DNA of 64,000 nt from an uncultured Pelagibacteraceae bacterium (GCA_902613855.1 CACMIX010000001.1:1-64000), one strand, 5' to 3'; shown: positions 53,943 through 63,387, numbered from the stretch's first letter. Notes: generated by a model from the sequence alone, not told the origin. Numbers and translations: made by a program.

Positions 53943-54266
53943 ATGAATTCTATAAACGAAAAAGAAAAAAAATTAATTTCAGTTTTGGATGAATTAAAAA
54001 ATTTAGACCTAACCAATCCAAAATTACAAAATAATATTGAAAATTTAAGCAAGCAAAAAAATCAATTAGAAATTGAAAAAAATGAGTTAGAAATTAAATA
54101 TAAAGAATTACTAGATGAGCATGGCTCGCTATCGAAGAAATTAGAGGAAATTAAAAATAAAGAAAAACAAGAAGAAAGAAAACAAATCGAATTTTCTGAA
54201 AAAATTGATGAATTAAATCAAGAAACAGATACTTTGTTGGAAGAAATTGATAAATGGGAAATGTAA
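53943..54266 (+). CDS. Short coiled-coil protein upstream of zapA (ZauP-like)
   Basis: 107 residues, almost entirely a predicted coiled coil rich in K, E, L and N (heptad-like runs from about residue 30 to 100). No enzyme motif is present. In alphaproteobacteria a coiled-coil protein encoded with zapA (ZauP in Caulobacter, DUF4164-like) works with ZapA at the division ring; position and composition suggest the same here. The final 13 bases overlap the zapA start. Identity is inferred from context. Confidence 0.6.
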   Translation: MNSINEKEKKLISVLDELKNLDLTNPKLQNNIENLSKQKNQLEIEKNELEIKYKELLDEHGSLSKKLEEIKNKEKQEERKQIEFSEKIDELNQETDTLLEEIDKWEM

Positions 54267-54700
54267 ATATAAAATTTAATAATAAAGAATTCATATTGTC
54301 CTGTGAGGATGGACAAGAAGAACATTTAGAAGAATTACTTATACAAATTAGTCAAAAGTTTAATAATTTAAAAAATGATTTAGGCAATCTAGGTGAAAAT
54401 AAACTTCTATTAATTACAGCAGTGAAAATAATGGACGAGTATTATGAGACTAAAAAGAAGGTCGAGCAAAGAAAAAATGAATTTAAAGATTTGTCAAATA
54501 AATTTAAAGAACTTAAATCTTTAATTTATGAATATCGAGACAAGAAAGAGGATGAGATAAAAAAACTTAATTTAAATCATGGAGATTTTAAAATTGAGAT
54601 TGAAAAAAATCAAAAAAAATATGAGCAGTTGATTGATGAAGCAGCCGACCAAATTTCAAATTTTATAAAAAAGACAAAAATAGATAATCTGTCTCAATAA
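54254..54700 (+). CDS. zapA: Cell division protein ZapA
   Basis: 148 residues. VNIKFNNKEFILSCEDGQEEHLEELLIQISQKF (4-36) is the ZapA globular head, and LLLITAVKIMDEYYETKKKVEQ (50-71) the characteristic helix; the rest is a long coiled coil. ZapA binds FtsZ and bundles filaments at midcell. It is longer than the about 100 residues common in the family because of an extended C-terminal coil. It overlaps the coiled-coil gene by 13 bases; the next gene starts 4 bases later, leaving no room for a 6S RNA gene often found here. Confidence 0.8.
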   Translation: MGNVNIKFNNKEFILSCEDGQEEHLEELLIQISQKFNNLKNDLGNLGENKLLLITAVKIMDEYYETKKKVEQRKNEFKDLSNKFKELKSLIYEYRDKKEDEIKKLNLNHGDFKIEIEKNQKKYEQLIDEAADQISNFIKKTKIDNLSQ

Positions 54701-54704
54701 ATTT

Positions 54705-55247
54705 GTGATTAAATCAAAGTTAAGAGATAAAGTATTAAAATTAAGAAAAAGTAAGAAAAAAAAATCGATTAATTTAAATCCAAGAAATATTTATTTATAT
54801 CTTAAAAAAAAAAATTATAATTTGAAAATTATAGGTGGATACTATCCATCAAACTATGAGATTAACGATTTAGAAATTTTAAATTATTTTTTTAAAAGGG
54901 GTTCAACAATTTCACTCCCAAAAATTAAAACAAAAAGTCAAATGGAATTTTATAAATGGTATAAAAATGATCCTTTGTTAATAAATAAATATGGTATCCC
55001 AGAACCAGATACTACCAATAGAGTTTACCCTGATATCTTATTTGTTCCTTTGGTGGCATTTGATAAAGAATTAAATAGATTAGGTTATGGAGGTGGTTTT
55101 TATGACCGTTATATTCAAAAGATATCAAAGATCAAAAAAGTAGTAAAAGTTGGTCTTGCTTTTTCTTTTCAAAAATTAAAAACCATTCCAGTTAACAAAC
55201 ATGATAAGAAATTAGATATAATTATAACTGAGAAAGATATTATTTAA
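54705..55247 (+). CDS. 5-formyltetrahydrofolate cyclo-ligase
   Basis: 180 residues. The N-terminal KLRDKVLKLRKSKKKKS is the basic ATP-phosphate binding end, YYPSNYEINDLEIL near residues 46-59 the substrate region, and LGYGGGFYDRYIQ near 128-140 the diagnostic glycine-rich loop, followed by VGLAFSFQ and the ending HDKKLDIIITEK. It converts 5-formyl-THF to 5,10-methenyl-THF. GTG start at 54705. The stop shares one base with the next ATG. Formyl-folate handling may matter for the formyltransferase of the island, but the gene itself is core. Confidence 0.92.
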   Translation: MIKSKLRDKVLKLRKSKKKKSINLNPRNIYLYLKKKNYNLKIIGGYYPSNYEINDLEILNYFFKRGSTISLPKIKTKSQMEFYKWYKNDPLLINKYGIPEPDTTNRVYPDILFVPLVAFDKELNRLGYGGGFYDRYIQKISKIKKVVKVGLAFSFQKLKTIPVNKHDKKLDIIITEKDII

Positions 55248-56047
55248 TGAAAATATTATTTTTAGGAGATGTGGTAGGTGTTGCTGGCTGTTCAAAGCTG
55301 ACTAACAATCTCTTAAATGAAATTAAATCAAACAATATTGATTTCGTAATTGTTAATGGTGAAAATGCTGCTGCTCAAGGGGTAGGACTTACAAAAGAAA
55401 TATGTAAAGATTTTTTTAATTGTGGAGTAAACGTTATCACAACAGGAAATCACGTTTGGGATCAAAAAGAAATTATGGAGTATATTGATAAAGAAGCAAG
55501 ATTATTACGTCCAAAAAATCTTTTTGAACCTGCACCAGGAAAAGGATTTAACATTTATAAAACAGACAATAATATAAAAATTGGTGTTTTGAATTTGATG
55601 GGAAATGTATTTATGAAAAAGTGTGAAGATGTTTTCGAAACTTCAAAAAAATTTTTAAATGAGAATAAGTTAAAAGAAAATTATGACATACTTATTGTTG
55701 ATTTTCATGGTGAGATTACAAGTGAAAAAAATGCCATTGGCCATTTTTTTGATGGAAAAGCTACCCTTGTAGTTGGAACTCACACACATATCCCAACAAA
55801 TGATGCAAGAATTTTAAATAATGGAACAGGATATCAAACTGATGCTGGTATGTGTGGAGACTATGATTCGGTCATTGGTATGAATAAAGAAAATTCATTG
55901 AATAGATTTTTAAAAAAAAATTCCATAAAACATTTTCCAGCCATTGGTGATGCTACTTTGTGTGGTGTTATAATTGAATGTAATATAGAAACAGGTTTAG
56001 CAAACAATATTCAAAGCTATAAATATGGAAATCATTTTAAAAATTAA
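55247..56047 (+). CDS. YmdB-like metallophosphoesterase (TIGR00282)
   Basis: 266 residues. ILFLGDVVGVAGCSKL (3-18) supplies the first metal aspartate, VNGENAAAQG (36-45) and TTGNHVWDQKE (65-75) the asparagine and GNH motif, DFHGEITSEKNAIGHF near 148-163 and VVGTHTHIPTNDARILNNGTGYQTDAGMCGDY further ligands. These are the hallmarks of the YmdB family, which hydrolyses cyclic nucleotides such as 2',3'-cAMP. The physiological role in this organism is unknown. It overlaps the cyclo-ligase by one base, and yebC follows after 10 bases. Confidence 0.92.
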   Translation: MKILFLGDVVGVAGCSKLTNNLLNEIKSNNIDFVIVNGENAAAQGVGLTKEICKDFFNCGVNVITTGNHVWDQKEIMEYIDKEARLLRPKNLFEPAPGKGFNIYKTDNNIKIGVLNLMGNVFMKKCEDVFETSKKFLNENKLKENYDILIVDFHGEITSEKNAIGHFFDGKATLVVGTHTHIPTNDARILNNGTGYQTDAGMCGDYDSVIGMNKENSLNRFLKKNSIKHFPAIGDATLCGVIIECNIETGLANNIQSYKYGNHFKN

Positions 56048-56057
56048 ATAAAAGTTT

Positions 56058-56783
56058 ATGGCAGGACACTCTCATTGGGCTGGAATAAAGCACAAAAAAG
56101 GAAAAGCAGATAAACAGCGTTCTAAAATTTTTTCAAAATTATCAAAAGAAATTACAGTTGCTGCAAAACTTGGGGATAAAGATCCTACAATGAATCCAAG
56201 ATTGAGATCAGCTATACAAGCTGCAAGGTCTGCTAATATGCCCAAGGAGAATATTGAGAGAGCAATTGACAAATCTTCTGCATCAAATGGATCCAATTTT
56301 GAGAATTTAAGATACGAAGGATTTGGACCTGATAAAATTGCTGTTATTGTAGAGACATTAACAGATAACAAAAATAGAACTGCTTCAAATATCAGAACTA
56401 TATTTCAAAAAAATGGTGGAAGTTTAGGAACACAGGGATCTGCATCTCATAATTTTAGACAATTGGGAATTATTAAGATTGATAAAAAAGAAATTTCTGA
56501 TGAGAACATTTTAGAATTAGTAATTGAAGCAGGAGCTGATGAATGTATATCTCATAGTGATTTTCACGAAATTCATTGTCCCATGAATGAGATTTATAAT
56601 GTTAAAAAAAATTTAGAAAAAAAAATAGTTAATTTTATTTCAACAGAAATCGAATGGGTGCCCCTTAATAGTGTGGAAATTCATAATGAAAAAAAAGATC
56701 AAGTAGCAGAATTTTTAATTAGTTTAGAAGATGATGATGATGTGCAGAATGTTTTCTCAAATGTAAATTTAGAGGTTAATTGA
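56058..56783 (+). CDS. yebC: YebC/PmpR-family protein
   Basis: 241 residues with the family start MAGHSHWAGIKHKKGKADKQRSKIFSKLSKEI (given here in parts: AGHSHWAGIKHKKGKAD at 2-18, then RSKIFSKLSKEI) and NMPKENIERAIDKS near 77-90, YEGFGPDKIAVIVE and NNRTASNIRTIF-like segments. The family is described as transcriptional regulators and also as factors aiding translation of proline stretches. It sits before a ruvC-like gene as in many proteobacteria, and its stop overlaps that start (TGATG). Confidence 0.94.
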   Translation: MAGHSHWAGIKHKKGKADKQRSKIFSKLSKEITVAAKLGDKDPTMNPRLRSAIQAARSANMPKENIERAIDKSSASNGSNFENLRYEGFGPDKIAVIVETLTDNKNRTASNIRTIFQKNGGSLGTQGSASHNFRQLGIIKIDKKEISDENILELVIEAGADECISHSDFHEIHCPMNEIYNVKKNLEKKIVNFISTEIEWVPLNSVEIHNEKKDQVAEFLISLEDDDDVQNVFSNVNLEVN

Positions 56784-57274
56784 TGCTTATAATAGGAATT
56801 GATCCAGGAATATCAGGATCAATTTGTTTCTTTCAAGATGGGATAATAAAAGATGTAGTGGAAATGCCGACTATGATTGAAGGTAAAAAGAATAAAAGGC
56901 AAGTAAATGGATCTCAGATTTTTAATGAAATTTCAGAGAAAATAAAAAATATAGACAAAAGACATATAAAAGTAGTCATAGAGCATGTCACAGCAATGCC
57001 AGGCCAAGGAGTTACTAGTATGTTCAATTTTGGTCAATCTTTCGGAATACTGAAAGGAATCTGTAGTGCCATGCAGCTTTCAGTATATTTTGTTCGTCCT
57101 GCAAAGTGGAAGAAGTATTTCAATTTGATTAATTCTGAAAAAGATGCAAGCAGAACAAGGGCAATTGAAATTTTTCCCTATTATTCATCTCATCTCTCTA
57201 AAAAAAAGGATTCTAATAAGGCAGATGCCATTCTAATAGCTAGTTTTTTCTTTGAAACATATAAACAAGAGTAA
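56783..57274 (+). CDS. RuvC-like Holliday-junction nuclease, phage-type
   Basis: 163 residues from ATG 56783; TTG 56780 would add one residue. D7 in IIGIDPGISGSI, E67 in VVIEHVTAMPGQGVTSMFNFG and acidic D143/D148 in KKKDSNKADAILIA give the RNase-H-fold catalytic set. The AMPGQGV..MFxFG segment and the RPAKWKK stretch resemble RuvC-like proteins of phages and some alphaproteobacteria rather than the E. coli RuvC form. It lies where ruvC normally follows yebC, but no ruvA, ruvB or ybgC comes after it; tolQ is next. It is expected to resolve recombination junctions. Confidence 0.82.
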   Translation: MLIIGIDPGISGSICFFQDGIIKDVVEMPTMIEGKKNKRQVNGSQIFNEISEKIKNIDKRHIKVVIEHVTAMPGQGVTSMFNFGQSFGILKGICSAMQLSVYFVRPAKWKKYFNLINSEKDASRTRAIEIFPYYSSHLSKKKDSNKADAILIASFFFETYKQE

Positions 57275-57327
57275 ATACTACATTATTCAAGTCAAATTCA
57301 TGACACATTTAAGTGTGAAGAGTAATT

Positions 57328-58002
57328 ATGGAAGCAGACATAGCAGCAAAAGCCGTAGAACTAGGCACCAACACAGATTTTTCACTATTTAGCTTATTTT
57401 TTAGAGCTGACATAATCGTAAAATCAGTAATGATTATTTTGATACTTTGCTCAGTATATTCTTGGGCAGTTATTATAGACAAATTTAGGTTATTTAAAAA
57501 AATAAATAAATCTTCCGAGGATTTTGAGGAAAAATTTTGGAATTCAAAGTCTGCTGAAAATTTATATCATAGTTTGCCATCTAAAATTGAAGATCCTATG
57601 GCGTTAGTTTTTCAAAATGCGATGGAAGGGTTATTAAAGAAAAAAACAAGAAATAATTTAAGTGAGAGGATGAGTGCACTTTTAGAGAGTGGGATTGAGA
57701 AGCAAATGGCAAAAATTGATAAGGGCTTTACTTTTTTAGCTACAGTTGGCTCTACCGCACCATTTATAGGTTTATTCGGAACTGTTTGGGGAATCATGAA
57801 TTCTTTTCAATCAATAGCAATTTCTAGAAATACTAGTCTTGCTATAGTAGCACCAGGTATTGCCGAAGCATTATTTGCAACTGCATTAGGTCTATTAGCA
57901 GCAATTCCTGCAGTTGTTGCTTATAATAAATTTAACAACGATTCTAGAAAATACTCTGAAAAATTAGAAAATTTTTCAAAAAGATTTTTAACTATAATTT
58001 AA
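57328..58002 (+). CDS. tolQ: Tol-Pal system protein TolQ
   Basis: 224 residues of the MotA/TolQ/ExbB family: membrane helix at about 31-54, a cytoplasmic stretch with EKFWNSKSAENLY, then TFLATVGSTAPFIGLFGTVWGIMNSF (about 134-159) and IAPGIAEALFATALGLLAAIPAVVAYN near 170-196, the diagnostic pore helices. With TolR it uses the proton gradient to energise TolA and constrict the outer membrane at division. It starts the tol operon; tolR begins directly after the stop. Confidence 0.95.
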   Translation: MEADIAAKAVELGTNTDFSLFSLFFRADIIVKSVMIILILCSVYSWAVIIDKFRLFKKINKSSEDFEEKFWNSKSAENLYHSLPSKIEDPMALVFQNAMEGLLKKKTRNNLSERMSALLESGIEKQMAKIDKGFTFLATVGSTAPFIGLFGTVWGIMNSFQSIAISRNTSLAIVAPGIAEALFATALGLLAAIPAVVAYNKFNNDSRKYSEKLENFSKRFLTII

Positions 58003-58419
58003 ATGGCATTTAAATTAAATCGCTCTTCGAAAGAGCCCATGAGTGAAATAAATGTTACACCATTTGTGGATGTAATGTTAGTCTTATTGATTATCTTTAT
58101 GGTAACTGCACCTTTGTTAACTGTTGGTGTTCAAGTTGATTTACCAGAAAGCTCTGCAGATTCTCTTCCTGAGGAAACAGAACCACTGACATTATCAATA
58201 AATGCAAAAGGGGAGATATTTATTCAAGAGTCTAAAGTTGAGTATAATAATATTATTGCAAAAGTCTTGGCAGTTTCAAAAAATAGAACAGATACAAGAA
58301 TTTATGTTAGAGGAGACAAAACTATAAATTATGGAAGAGTGCTTGAAATAATGGGACTTCTTTCTGGATCAGGTTTTACAAAGGTAGCGTTAATATCAGA
58401 ACCTTATAAACAGAGGTAA
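58003..58419 (+). CDS. tolR: Tol-Pal system protein TolR
   Basis: 138 residues. MSEINVTPFVDVMLVLLIIFMV (13-34) is the single membrane helix with the proton-carrying aspartate of VD, D23 being the probable residue. The periplasmic part, with LPESSADSLPEETEPLTLSI and KTINYGRVLEIMGLLSGSGFTKVALIS, is the usual TolR/ExbD domain. It forms the motor with TolQ. Zero gap to tolQ and a 5-base gap to tolA indicate one transcript. Confidence 0.95.
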   Translation: MAFKLNRSSKEPMSEINVTPFVDVMLVLLIIFMVTAPLLTVGVQVDLPESSADSLPEETEPLTLSINAKGEIFIQESKVEYNNIIAKVLAVSKNRTDTRIYVRGDKTINYGRVLEIMGLLSGSGFTKVALISEPYKQR

Positions 58420-58424
58420 CTAAA

Positions 58425-59285
58425 TTGAATAGAAGTATAATAATCTCTTCTGTTTTTCATCTATTTTTGATTATTGTTACAGCGATGAGTATTCCTTTTT
58501 TATCAAAAAAACCTTTAGATATCCCCCCTATTGTATCAGTTGAATTAATTCAAATAGCTGAAAAAACAAATGTTCCTTTTGCTCCAAAAGCAAAAAAAAT
58601 TATAGAAAAAGCTAAAGAAAAAGAAAAACTTGTATCCGAACAAGCTCCACCAAAAAAAGTAAAAAAAACAAAAACTAAAACTGTAGTTTCTCCAGATCAA
58701 AATAATAAAAAAATTGAAAATCAAACTCCAGAGGCAATTCCTCTTCCAGACAAAACTATAAAAAAAATTAAAACAAAAGAGGAAAATAAGCAAAATCCAG
58801 AAAAAGTCGATAAAGAGGTGAAGCAGGTTTCAGAGTTTGAAAAAAAAGATTTATTTGATCCAAATAATATTGCTGCATTAATTGATAAATCCAAAGAAGA
58901 AACTGCTGAAGTAATTAAAAAAAATAATAATATTACTCAAGACCAAGAAAGAAATATTGAGGATATAGGCTTAACATTAAGTGAAGAGGATGCTCTTAAA
59001 GCACAAATTTTTGGATGTTGGAGCATTCCATTGGGTTTACCTTATAATGAGAACTTATTAGTAAGAATTAAATTAAAATTAAAGCCAGATGGATCCGTAA
59101 CCAAAACTGAAATTTTAGATCACGCAAGGATGAATAAACCTGGACAAGGCTTTTATAAAGTCTTAGCAGAAAGTGCTTTGAGAGCTATAAAATTATGTCA
59201 ACCGTTAAGAGTTCCAACAACTGGCTACGAAAGATGGAAAGAACTACAGTTAAATTTTGATGCAAGAGAGATGTTAGAAGGCTAA
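58425..59285 (+). CDS. tolA: TolA-like envelope protein
   Basis: 286 residues from TTG 58425, with AGAGG 58412-58416 as a ribosome site. Residues 4-25 ([22 protein letters not shown]) form the membrane anchor, a lysine/proline/glutamate-rich stalk covers about 50-175, and a C-terminal TonB/TolA-like domain carries [29 protein letters not shown] and [12 protein letters not shown]. It links the TolQR motor to Pal and TolB. The stalk is short relative to the E. coli protein. Confidence 0.85.
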   Translation: MNRSIIISSVFHLFLIIVTAMSIPFLSKKPLDIPPIVSVELIQIAEKTNVPFAPKAKKIIEKAKEKEKLVSEQAPPKKVKKTKTKTVVSPDQNNKKIENQTPEAIPLPDKTIKKIKTKEENKQNPEKVDKEVKQVSEFEKKDLFDPNNIAALIDKSKEETAEVIKKNNNITQDQERNIEDIGLTLSEEDALKAQIFGCWSIPLGLPYNENLLVRIKLKLKPDGSVTKTEILDHARMNKPGQGFYKVLAESALRAIKLCQPLRVPTTGYERWKELQLNFDAREMLEG

Positions 59286-59298
59286 TATAAATATTAAT

Positions 59299-60639
59299 AT
59301 GATAAAAAAAATTATTACATTATTTTTAATTCTAATTCCGATTAATTCATACGCATTAATTGAGGTAGATATTACTCGAGGTAATCTTGATCCCCTACCT
59401 GTGGCAGTTTCGCCTTTATCCATTGATGAAAAATCAAGAAAAAGTTTTGAAAAAGTTTTAAAGAAAGAAAATATTGGAGAAGAAATTTCAAGTATAGTAG
59501 AAAATAATTTGAGTACATCAGGATTATTTAATCCTTTAAGCAAAGAAGCTTTTTTACAAGCTCCTGATATTGCTAATCTTAAACCTAGATTTGAAGATTG
59601 GAATTTAATTAAAGCACAAGCACTTATAACAGGCAAAGTAAACTATGTGGGTGACAAGCTAAGAGTTGAGTTTAGATTATGGGATGTACTTGCAGCCAAA
59701 GAAATGATGGCTTTAGCATTTACTACTGTTCCAAGTAACTGGCGAAGAGTTGGTCATATTATTTCTGATAAAGTTTATGAGAGATTGACTGGAGAAAGAG
59801 GATATTTTGATACTAGAATTATTTATGTTGCCGAAGAAGGTCCTAAGACACAAAGAATAAAAAAATTAGCAATCATGGATCAAGATGGTGAAAATAATAA
59901 ATTTTTAACTTTAGGTAATGAATTAGTGCTTACTCCAAGATTTAATCCCACAAGCCAAATGGTTACGTATTTATCCTACTTTAAAAATCTTCCAAGAGTT
60001 TATTTATTAGATATCGAGACAGGTACGCAAGAGGTAGTAGGAGATTTTCCTGGTATGACATTTGCACCAAGATTTTCTCCAGATGGAAAAAAAATTATTA
60101 TGAGTTTTGCAAAAGATGGTAAATCCGACATTTACACCATGGACCTAGAGAATAGAATTGTGCAAAGGATTACAAATCATCCATCTATTGATACTTCACC
60201 GTCTTACTCGCCTGATGGAAAATATATAACATTCAACTCTGATAGAAGTGGTTATCAGCAGATTTATATAATGAAAAGTGACGGTAGTGATGTAAAAAGA
60301 ATTTCATTTGGAAATGGGCTTTATGGAACTCCAGTTTGGTCACCTAGGGGAGATTTAATTGCATTTACCAAATTACATAAGGGTAAATTTTACATTGGTG
60401 TTATGAGAACAGATGGAAAAGGTGAGAGATTGTTAACAGAAAACTATTATCAAGAAGCTCCCTCATGGTCTCCAAATGGAAGAGTGTTAATTTTTTATAG
60501 AGAAACAAAAACTAACGATAAAGGGGAAGGGTTTACTGCAAAGTTGTGGTCTATTGATTTGACTGGTTATAATGAGCGTCAAATAAAGACACCTATAGAT
60601 GCATCTGACCCATCATGGTCGTCTTTATTAAGTAATTAA
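59299..60639 (+). CDS. tolB: Tol-Pal system beta-propeller protein TolB
   Basis: 446 residues. A signal peptide (residues 1 to about 20, [17 protein letters not shown]) precedes a TolB N-terminal domain with [16 protein letters not shown]. The C-terminal propeller has repeated [42 protein letters not shown] and [13 protein letters not shown] blades. It acts in the periplasm, binding Pal and TolA. Gap to tolA is 13 bases. The 107 bases after it hold a probable promoter for pal. Confidence 0.95.
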   Translation: MIKKIITLFLILIPINSYALIEVDITRGNLDPLPVAVSPLSIDEKSRKSFEKVLKKENIGEEISSIVENNLSTSGLFNPLSKEAFLQAPDIANLKPRFEDWNLIKAQALITGKVNYVGDKLRVEFRLWDVLAAKEMMALAFTTVPSNWRRVGHIISDKVYERLTGERGYFDTRIIYVAEEGPKTQRIKKLAIMDQDGENNKFLTLGNELVLTPRFNPTSQMVTYLSYFKNLPRVYLLDIETGTQEVVGDFPGMTFAPRFSPDGKKIIMSFAKDGKSDIYTMDLENRIVQRITNHPSIDTSPSYSPDGKYITFNSDRSGYQQIYIMKSDGSDVKRISFGNGLYGTPVWSPRGDLIAFTKLHKGKFYIGVMRTDGKGERLLTENYYQEAPSWSPNGRVLIFYRETKTNDKGEGFTAKLWSIDLTGYNERQIKTPIDASDPSWSSLLSN

Positions 60640-60671
60640 TATATATTTAACCTCAGAATTATTAAAATTTC

Positions 60672-60700
60672 TTGATTTTTAGACTTGAAACCTCTAATTA
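60672..60700 (+). promoter_or_regulatory. Possible sigma-70-type promoter upstream of pal
   Basis: TTGATT (60672-60677) and TAATTA (60695-60700) are separated by 17 bases in the 107-base tolB-pal gap. Position and spacing are reasonable, but A+T-rich DNA yields such matches by chance. It would give pal and the downstream genes their own start, about 40 bases before the ATG. Confidence 0.25.
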
Positions 60701-60746
60701 GTTGTGAAAAAGTAATATTTTGAAATTAGCAGCAAGGAGCAATTTA

Positions 60747-61238
60747 ATGACATTAAGCAAAATTTTTAAAAACACACTTTTAGTATTAACAGCATGCCTA
60801 GTTTTATCTGCCTGTGCAACAAAAAAAGAAATTGCAGGGGATATAGAAGGATCAATGCAAGGTGATGTTTATATGGGAACAGATACAGTTGAATATCTTG
60901 CTGAGGGAGTTCCTGACAGAGTTTTCTTTGCAACAAATGAGTCAATTTTAACAACTGCTTCTAGAGAAACTTTAAGAGCACAAGCGGCATGGATGAGAAA
61001 AAATTCAAGTATTAATGTAGTGCTTGAAGGTCATGCAGACGAAAGAGGAACTAGAGAATACAACTTAGCCCTTGGAGAAAGAAGAGCTAACGCAGCTAAA
61101 GACTATTTAATGACTTATGGAATATCTTCTGACAGAATTACAGTATTAAGTTATGGAAAAGAAAGACCAGTTGACTCTGGTTCAAACCCATTGTCTTGGT
61201 CAAAAAACAGAAGATCAGTTACTGTTAAAGCAAATTAA
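60747..61238 (+). CDS. pal: Peptidoglycan-associated lipoprotein Pal
   Basis: About 163 residues. I start at ATG 60747, preceded by AAGGAGC (60734-60740), a good ribosome site; a TTG 27 bases upstream gives a worse start. The signal peptide ends in the lipobox LSAC (about residues 19-22), so the cysteine becomes lipid-modified in the outer membrane. The OmpA-like domain has VFFATNESIL, LEGHADERGTREYNLALGERRANA and NRRSVTV near the end, which bind peptidoglycan. It is followed by a clear terminator. Confidence 0.95.
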   Translation: MTLSKIFKNTLLVLTACLVLSACATKKEIAGDIEGSMQGDVYMGTDTVEYLAEGVPDRVFFATNESILTTASRETLRAQAAWMRKNSSINVVLEGHADERGTREYNLALGERRANAAKDYLMTYGISSDRITVLSYGKERPVDSGSNPLSWSKNRRSVTVKAN

Positions 61239-61250
61239 AAATCTTAATCT

Positions 61251-61291
61251 AAAGACCCCAACTACTACATTGGTATTGGGGTCTTTTTTTT
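61251..61291 (+). terminator. Rho-independent terminator after pal
   Basis: AAAGACCCCAA (61251-61261) pairs with TTGGGGTCTTT (61276-61286) in an 11-base perfect stem around a 14-base loop, followed by a continuing T-run to 61291. Four central G:C pairs make it the strongest terminator hairpin seen in the window. It ends the tol-pal transcript before cpoB. Confidence 0.92.
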
Positions 61292-61322
61292 GCCATTTTT
61301 ATAATCATAAATTAAATAGTTA

Positions 61323-62330
61323 ATGAAACTGATATTAAAATTAATTGTATTTAAGATTATTTTTGTTTTTAATTTTGTCATTGTTAGTAATTCTTTAGCA
61401 GATAATCACAATATCTATGAAACTTTAGAAATTATTAAAAATGATCTAAAAACTCTTGAAAGGGCTGTTTACTCTGGATCAATTGAGATAGAAAATACAT
61501 CGATTAGTAGTTCAGACTTAGAAATAGATCCAAATTCAGAAGATGTTCTCACAAGACATTTACTTAAATTGTCTGAAATCGAGGGTCAGTTTAGAGAATT
61601 AACAAATAATTTTGAAGAAATAAATTTTAAATTAGACAAACTTTCTAATCGATTGTCAAAAATTCAAGCTGATAATCAAGTAAGATTTCAAGACATAGAG
61701 TCATCACTTAGCTCAGGCATATTAAGTGATAGTTCATCTAAATTAAGCTCAACCCCCAAAATTGATGAAAATAAAATTCTTCCAGGAAGTTCTCAGCCCC
61801 AAGATCTTGGTTCAATATCATATAAAGATACAGAAACTTCTGATACGTCTCAGCAAATTCAATCAGTTGAAACTACTGCGACAATTGTAACTGAAAATTT
61901 TCAATCAGAGGATAAAATTTTACCCCAAGATGTTTCGCCAGAAAAACAGTATGAATTTGCAACTAGTTTTTTAAAAGTTGGAGACTACAGTACTGCTGAG
62001 AGAGCTTTTAGAGAATTTGTTCTTTCTAATACAGATCACGAATTAGCAGGAAGTGCTCAATATTGGTATGCAGAAACATTTAGAATAAGACAATTATATA
62101 CAGATGCTGCATCAGCTTATTTAGAAGGATATCAAAAATATCCAAAAGGCAAGAAAGCGCCAATAAATTTATTAAAACTAGGTGTTTCAATGGTACAAAT
62201 TGGAGAAAAAGATCAGGGATGTAAAATGATCATTGGTGTGGAGCTTCAATATCCTAATGCAAATCAATCAGTAATACAAAAAGCAAAATATGAGTCCAAA
62301 AAATTTGAATGTATCAAACAAGACTCATAA
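61323..62330 (+). CDS. cpoB: Tol-Pal coordinator CpoB (YbgF-like)
   Basis: 335 residues. An N-terminal signal sequence (residues 1 to about 26, ending SLA) is followed by a coiled-coil stretch (LLKLSEIEGQFRELTNNFEEINFKLDKLSN, given in parts, near 80-110), a serine-rich linker, and two to three TPR repeats from about 205 (KQYEFATSFLKVGDYSTAERAF, SAQYWYAETFRIRQLY). CpoB coordinates peptidoglycan synthesis with Tol at division. It lies after the pal terminator, and its end overlaps tilS by 41 bases. Confidence 0.88.
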   Translation: MKLILKLIVFKIIFVFNFVIVSNSLADNHNIYETLEIIKNDLKTLERAVYSGSIEIENTSISSSDLEIDPNSEDVLTRHLLKLSEIEGQFRELTNNFEEINFKLDKLSNRLSKIQADNQVRFQDIESSLSSGILSDSSSKLSSTPKIDENKILPGSSQPQDLGSISYKDTETSDTSQQIQSVETTATIVTENFQSEDKILPQDVSPEKQYEFATSFLKVGDYSTAERAFREFVLSNTDHELAGSAQYWYAETFRIRQLYTDAASAYLEGYQKYPKGKKAPINLLKLGVSMVQIGEKDQGCKMIIGVELQYPNANQSVIQKAKYESKKFECIKQDS

Positions 62331-63324
62331 AAATTTACTTAACAAATTAAGAGATAGAAGAATATTTCAAATTTATAGAAAATTTGAAAATATTCTTAAA
62401 CTGAATCAAGATTTTATTGTAGGGGTTTCTGGCGGTCCAGATAGCTTAGCTTTATGTTTTTTATCTAAAATTTATTCAATTAAAAAATCATGTAACGTTT
62501 ATTATTATATAGTTGATCATAGACTAAGAAAAAATTCATCCACTGAAGCACAATCGGTAAAAAAACTATTAAAAAAATATAATATAAAGTCAGATATTTT
62601 AAGGTGGAGTGGAAAAAAACCTATTAGCAATATCCAGTCTTTAGCTAGAAATAAAAGATATAGTCTTTTGATTAATCAAGCTAAAATAATGAATATCAAA
62701 ACTATTTTAACAGGTCATCATATAGACGATTTGTATGAAAATTTTTTTATAAGAATTTTAAGAGGAAGTGGGCTTAACGGCTTAATTTCTTTTAGTGAAA
62801 AAACTCTTAGAGACAAAGTAAATATCGTTAGACCGCTTATAAGTTTTGAAAAAAAACATTTAAATTATGTTACTACAAGTGTTTTTAAGTCTTTTATTGA
62901 AGATCCATCTAATGAGGATAATAAATTTAAAAGAGTAAGGATAAGAAAGTTAATAAATCATCTTCAAAACGATGGGTTGGATAAGAATAAACTTATGTTG
63001 ACAATTAAAAATTTAAAAGATTCTAATGAAACTATAAAGTTTTATGTTGCAAAAAATTTAAAAGATAATTCATATATTTATAAAGATAAAAGCAAAATTA
63101 TTTTAAATAAAGAATTTTTTAATCAACCTCATGAAGTAACTTTTAGATCTTTAACAGAGATAATTAAATTTGTTGGAAACAAACATTATTCTGTTAGAGG
63201 AAAGAAAGTTGATACTATTATAGATAAATTAAAAGGACAGGCTAGAATTTCTCTTAAACTTACACTTGGAAATTGCATAATTTATAAAGTGAACCAGTCA
63301 ATCTTAGTTCTAAAAGAGCACTAA
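62290..63324 (+). CDS. tilS: tRNA(Ile)-lysidine synthase
   Basis: 344 residues. The PP-loop SGGPDS is at 47-52 (IVGVSGGPDSLAL), with HRLRKNSSTEAQSV, SLARNKRYSLL and GHHIDDLYENFFIRILRGSGLNGL following in the family order. The enzyme puts lysine on C34 of tRNA-Ile(CAU) so it reads AUA. Protein is on the short side because the C-terminal domain is compact. The chosen start overlaps cpoB by 41 bases; a later in-frame start is possible without loss of motifs. Confidence 0.92.
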   Translation: MSPKNLNVSNKTHKNLLNKLRDRRIFQIYRKFENILKLNQDFIVGVSGGPDSLALCFLSKIYSIKKSCNVYYYIVDHRLRKNSSTEAQSVKKLLKKYNIKSDILRWSGKKPISNIQSLARNKRYSLLINQAKIMNIKTILTGHHIDDLYENFFIRILRGSGLNGLISFSEKTLRDKVNIVRPLISFEKKHLNYVTTSVFKSFIEDPSNEDNKFKRVRIRKLINHLQNDGLDKNKLMLTIKNLKDSNETIKFYVAKNLKDNSYIYKDKSKIILNKEFFNQPHEVTFRSLTEIIKFVGNKHYSVRGKKVDTIIDKLKGQARISLKLTLGNCIIYKVNQSILVLKEH

Positions 63325-63387
63325 ATATAATATTTTAATTGATATTTTGTCACTTGTTTAATTGATAATAATTCTTATTTTATACCT

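Noticed and set aside
54695..54706. 6S RNA gene expected between zapA and the cyclo-ligase
   Set aside because: Only 4 bases separate the two genes, so there is no room.
58545..58793. Minus-strand 82-codon ORF rich in phenylalanine
   Set aside because: It is the complement of the lysine-rich stalk of tolA; AAA/AAG codons read as TTT/CTT on the other strand.
63325..63387. Possible ftsH promoter (TTGTCA at 63347)
   Set aside because: No convincing -10 element at proper spacing, and many equal matches occur by chance in this composition.
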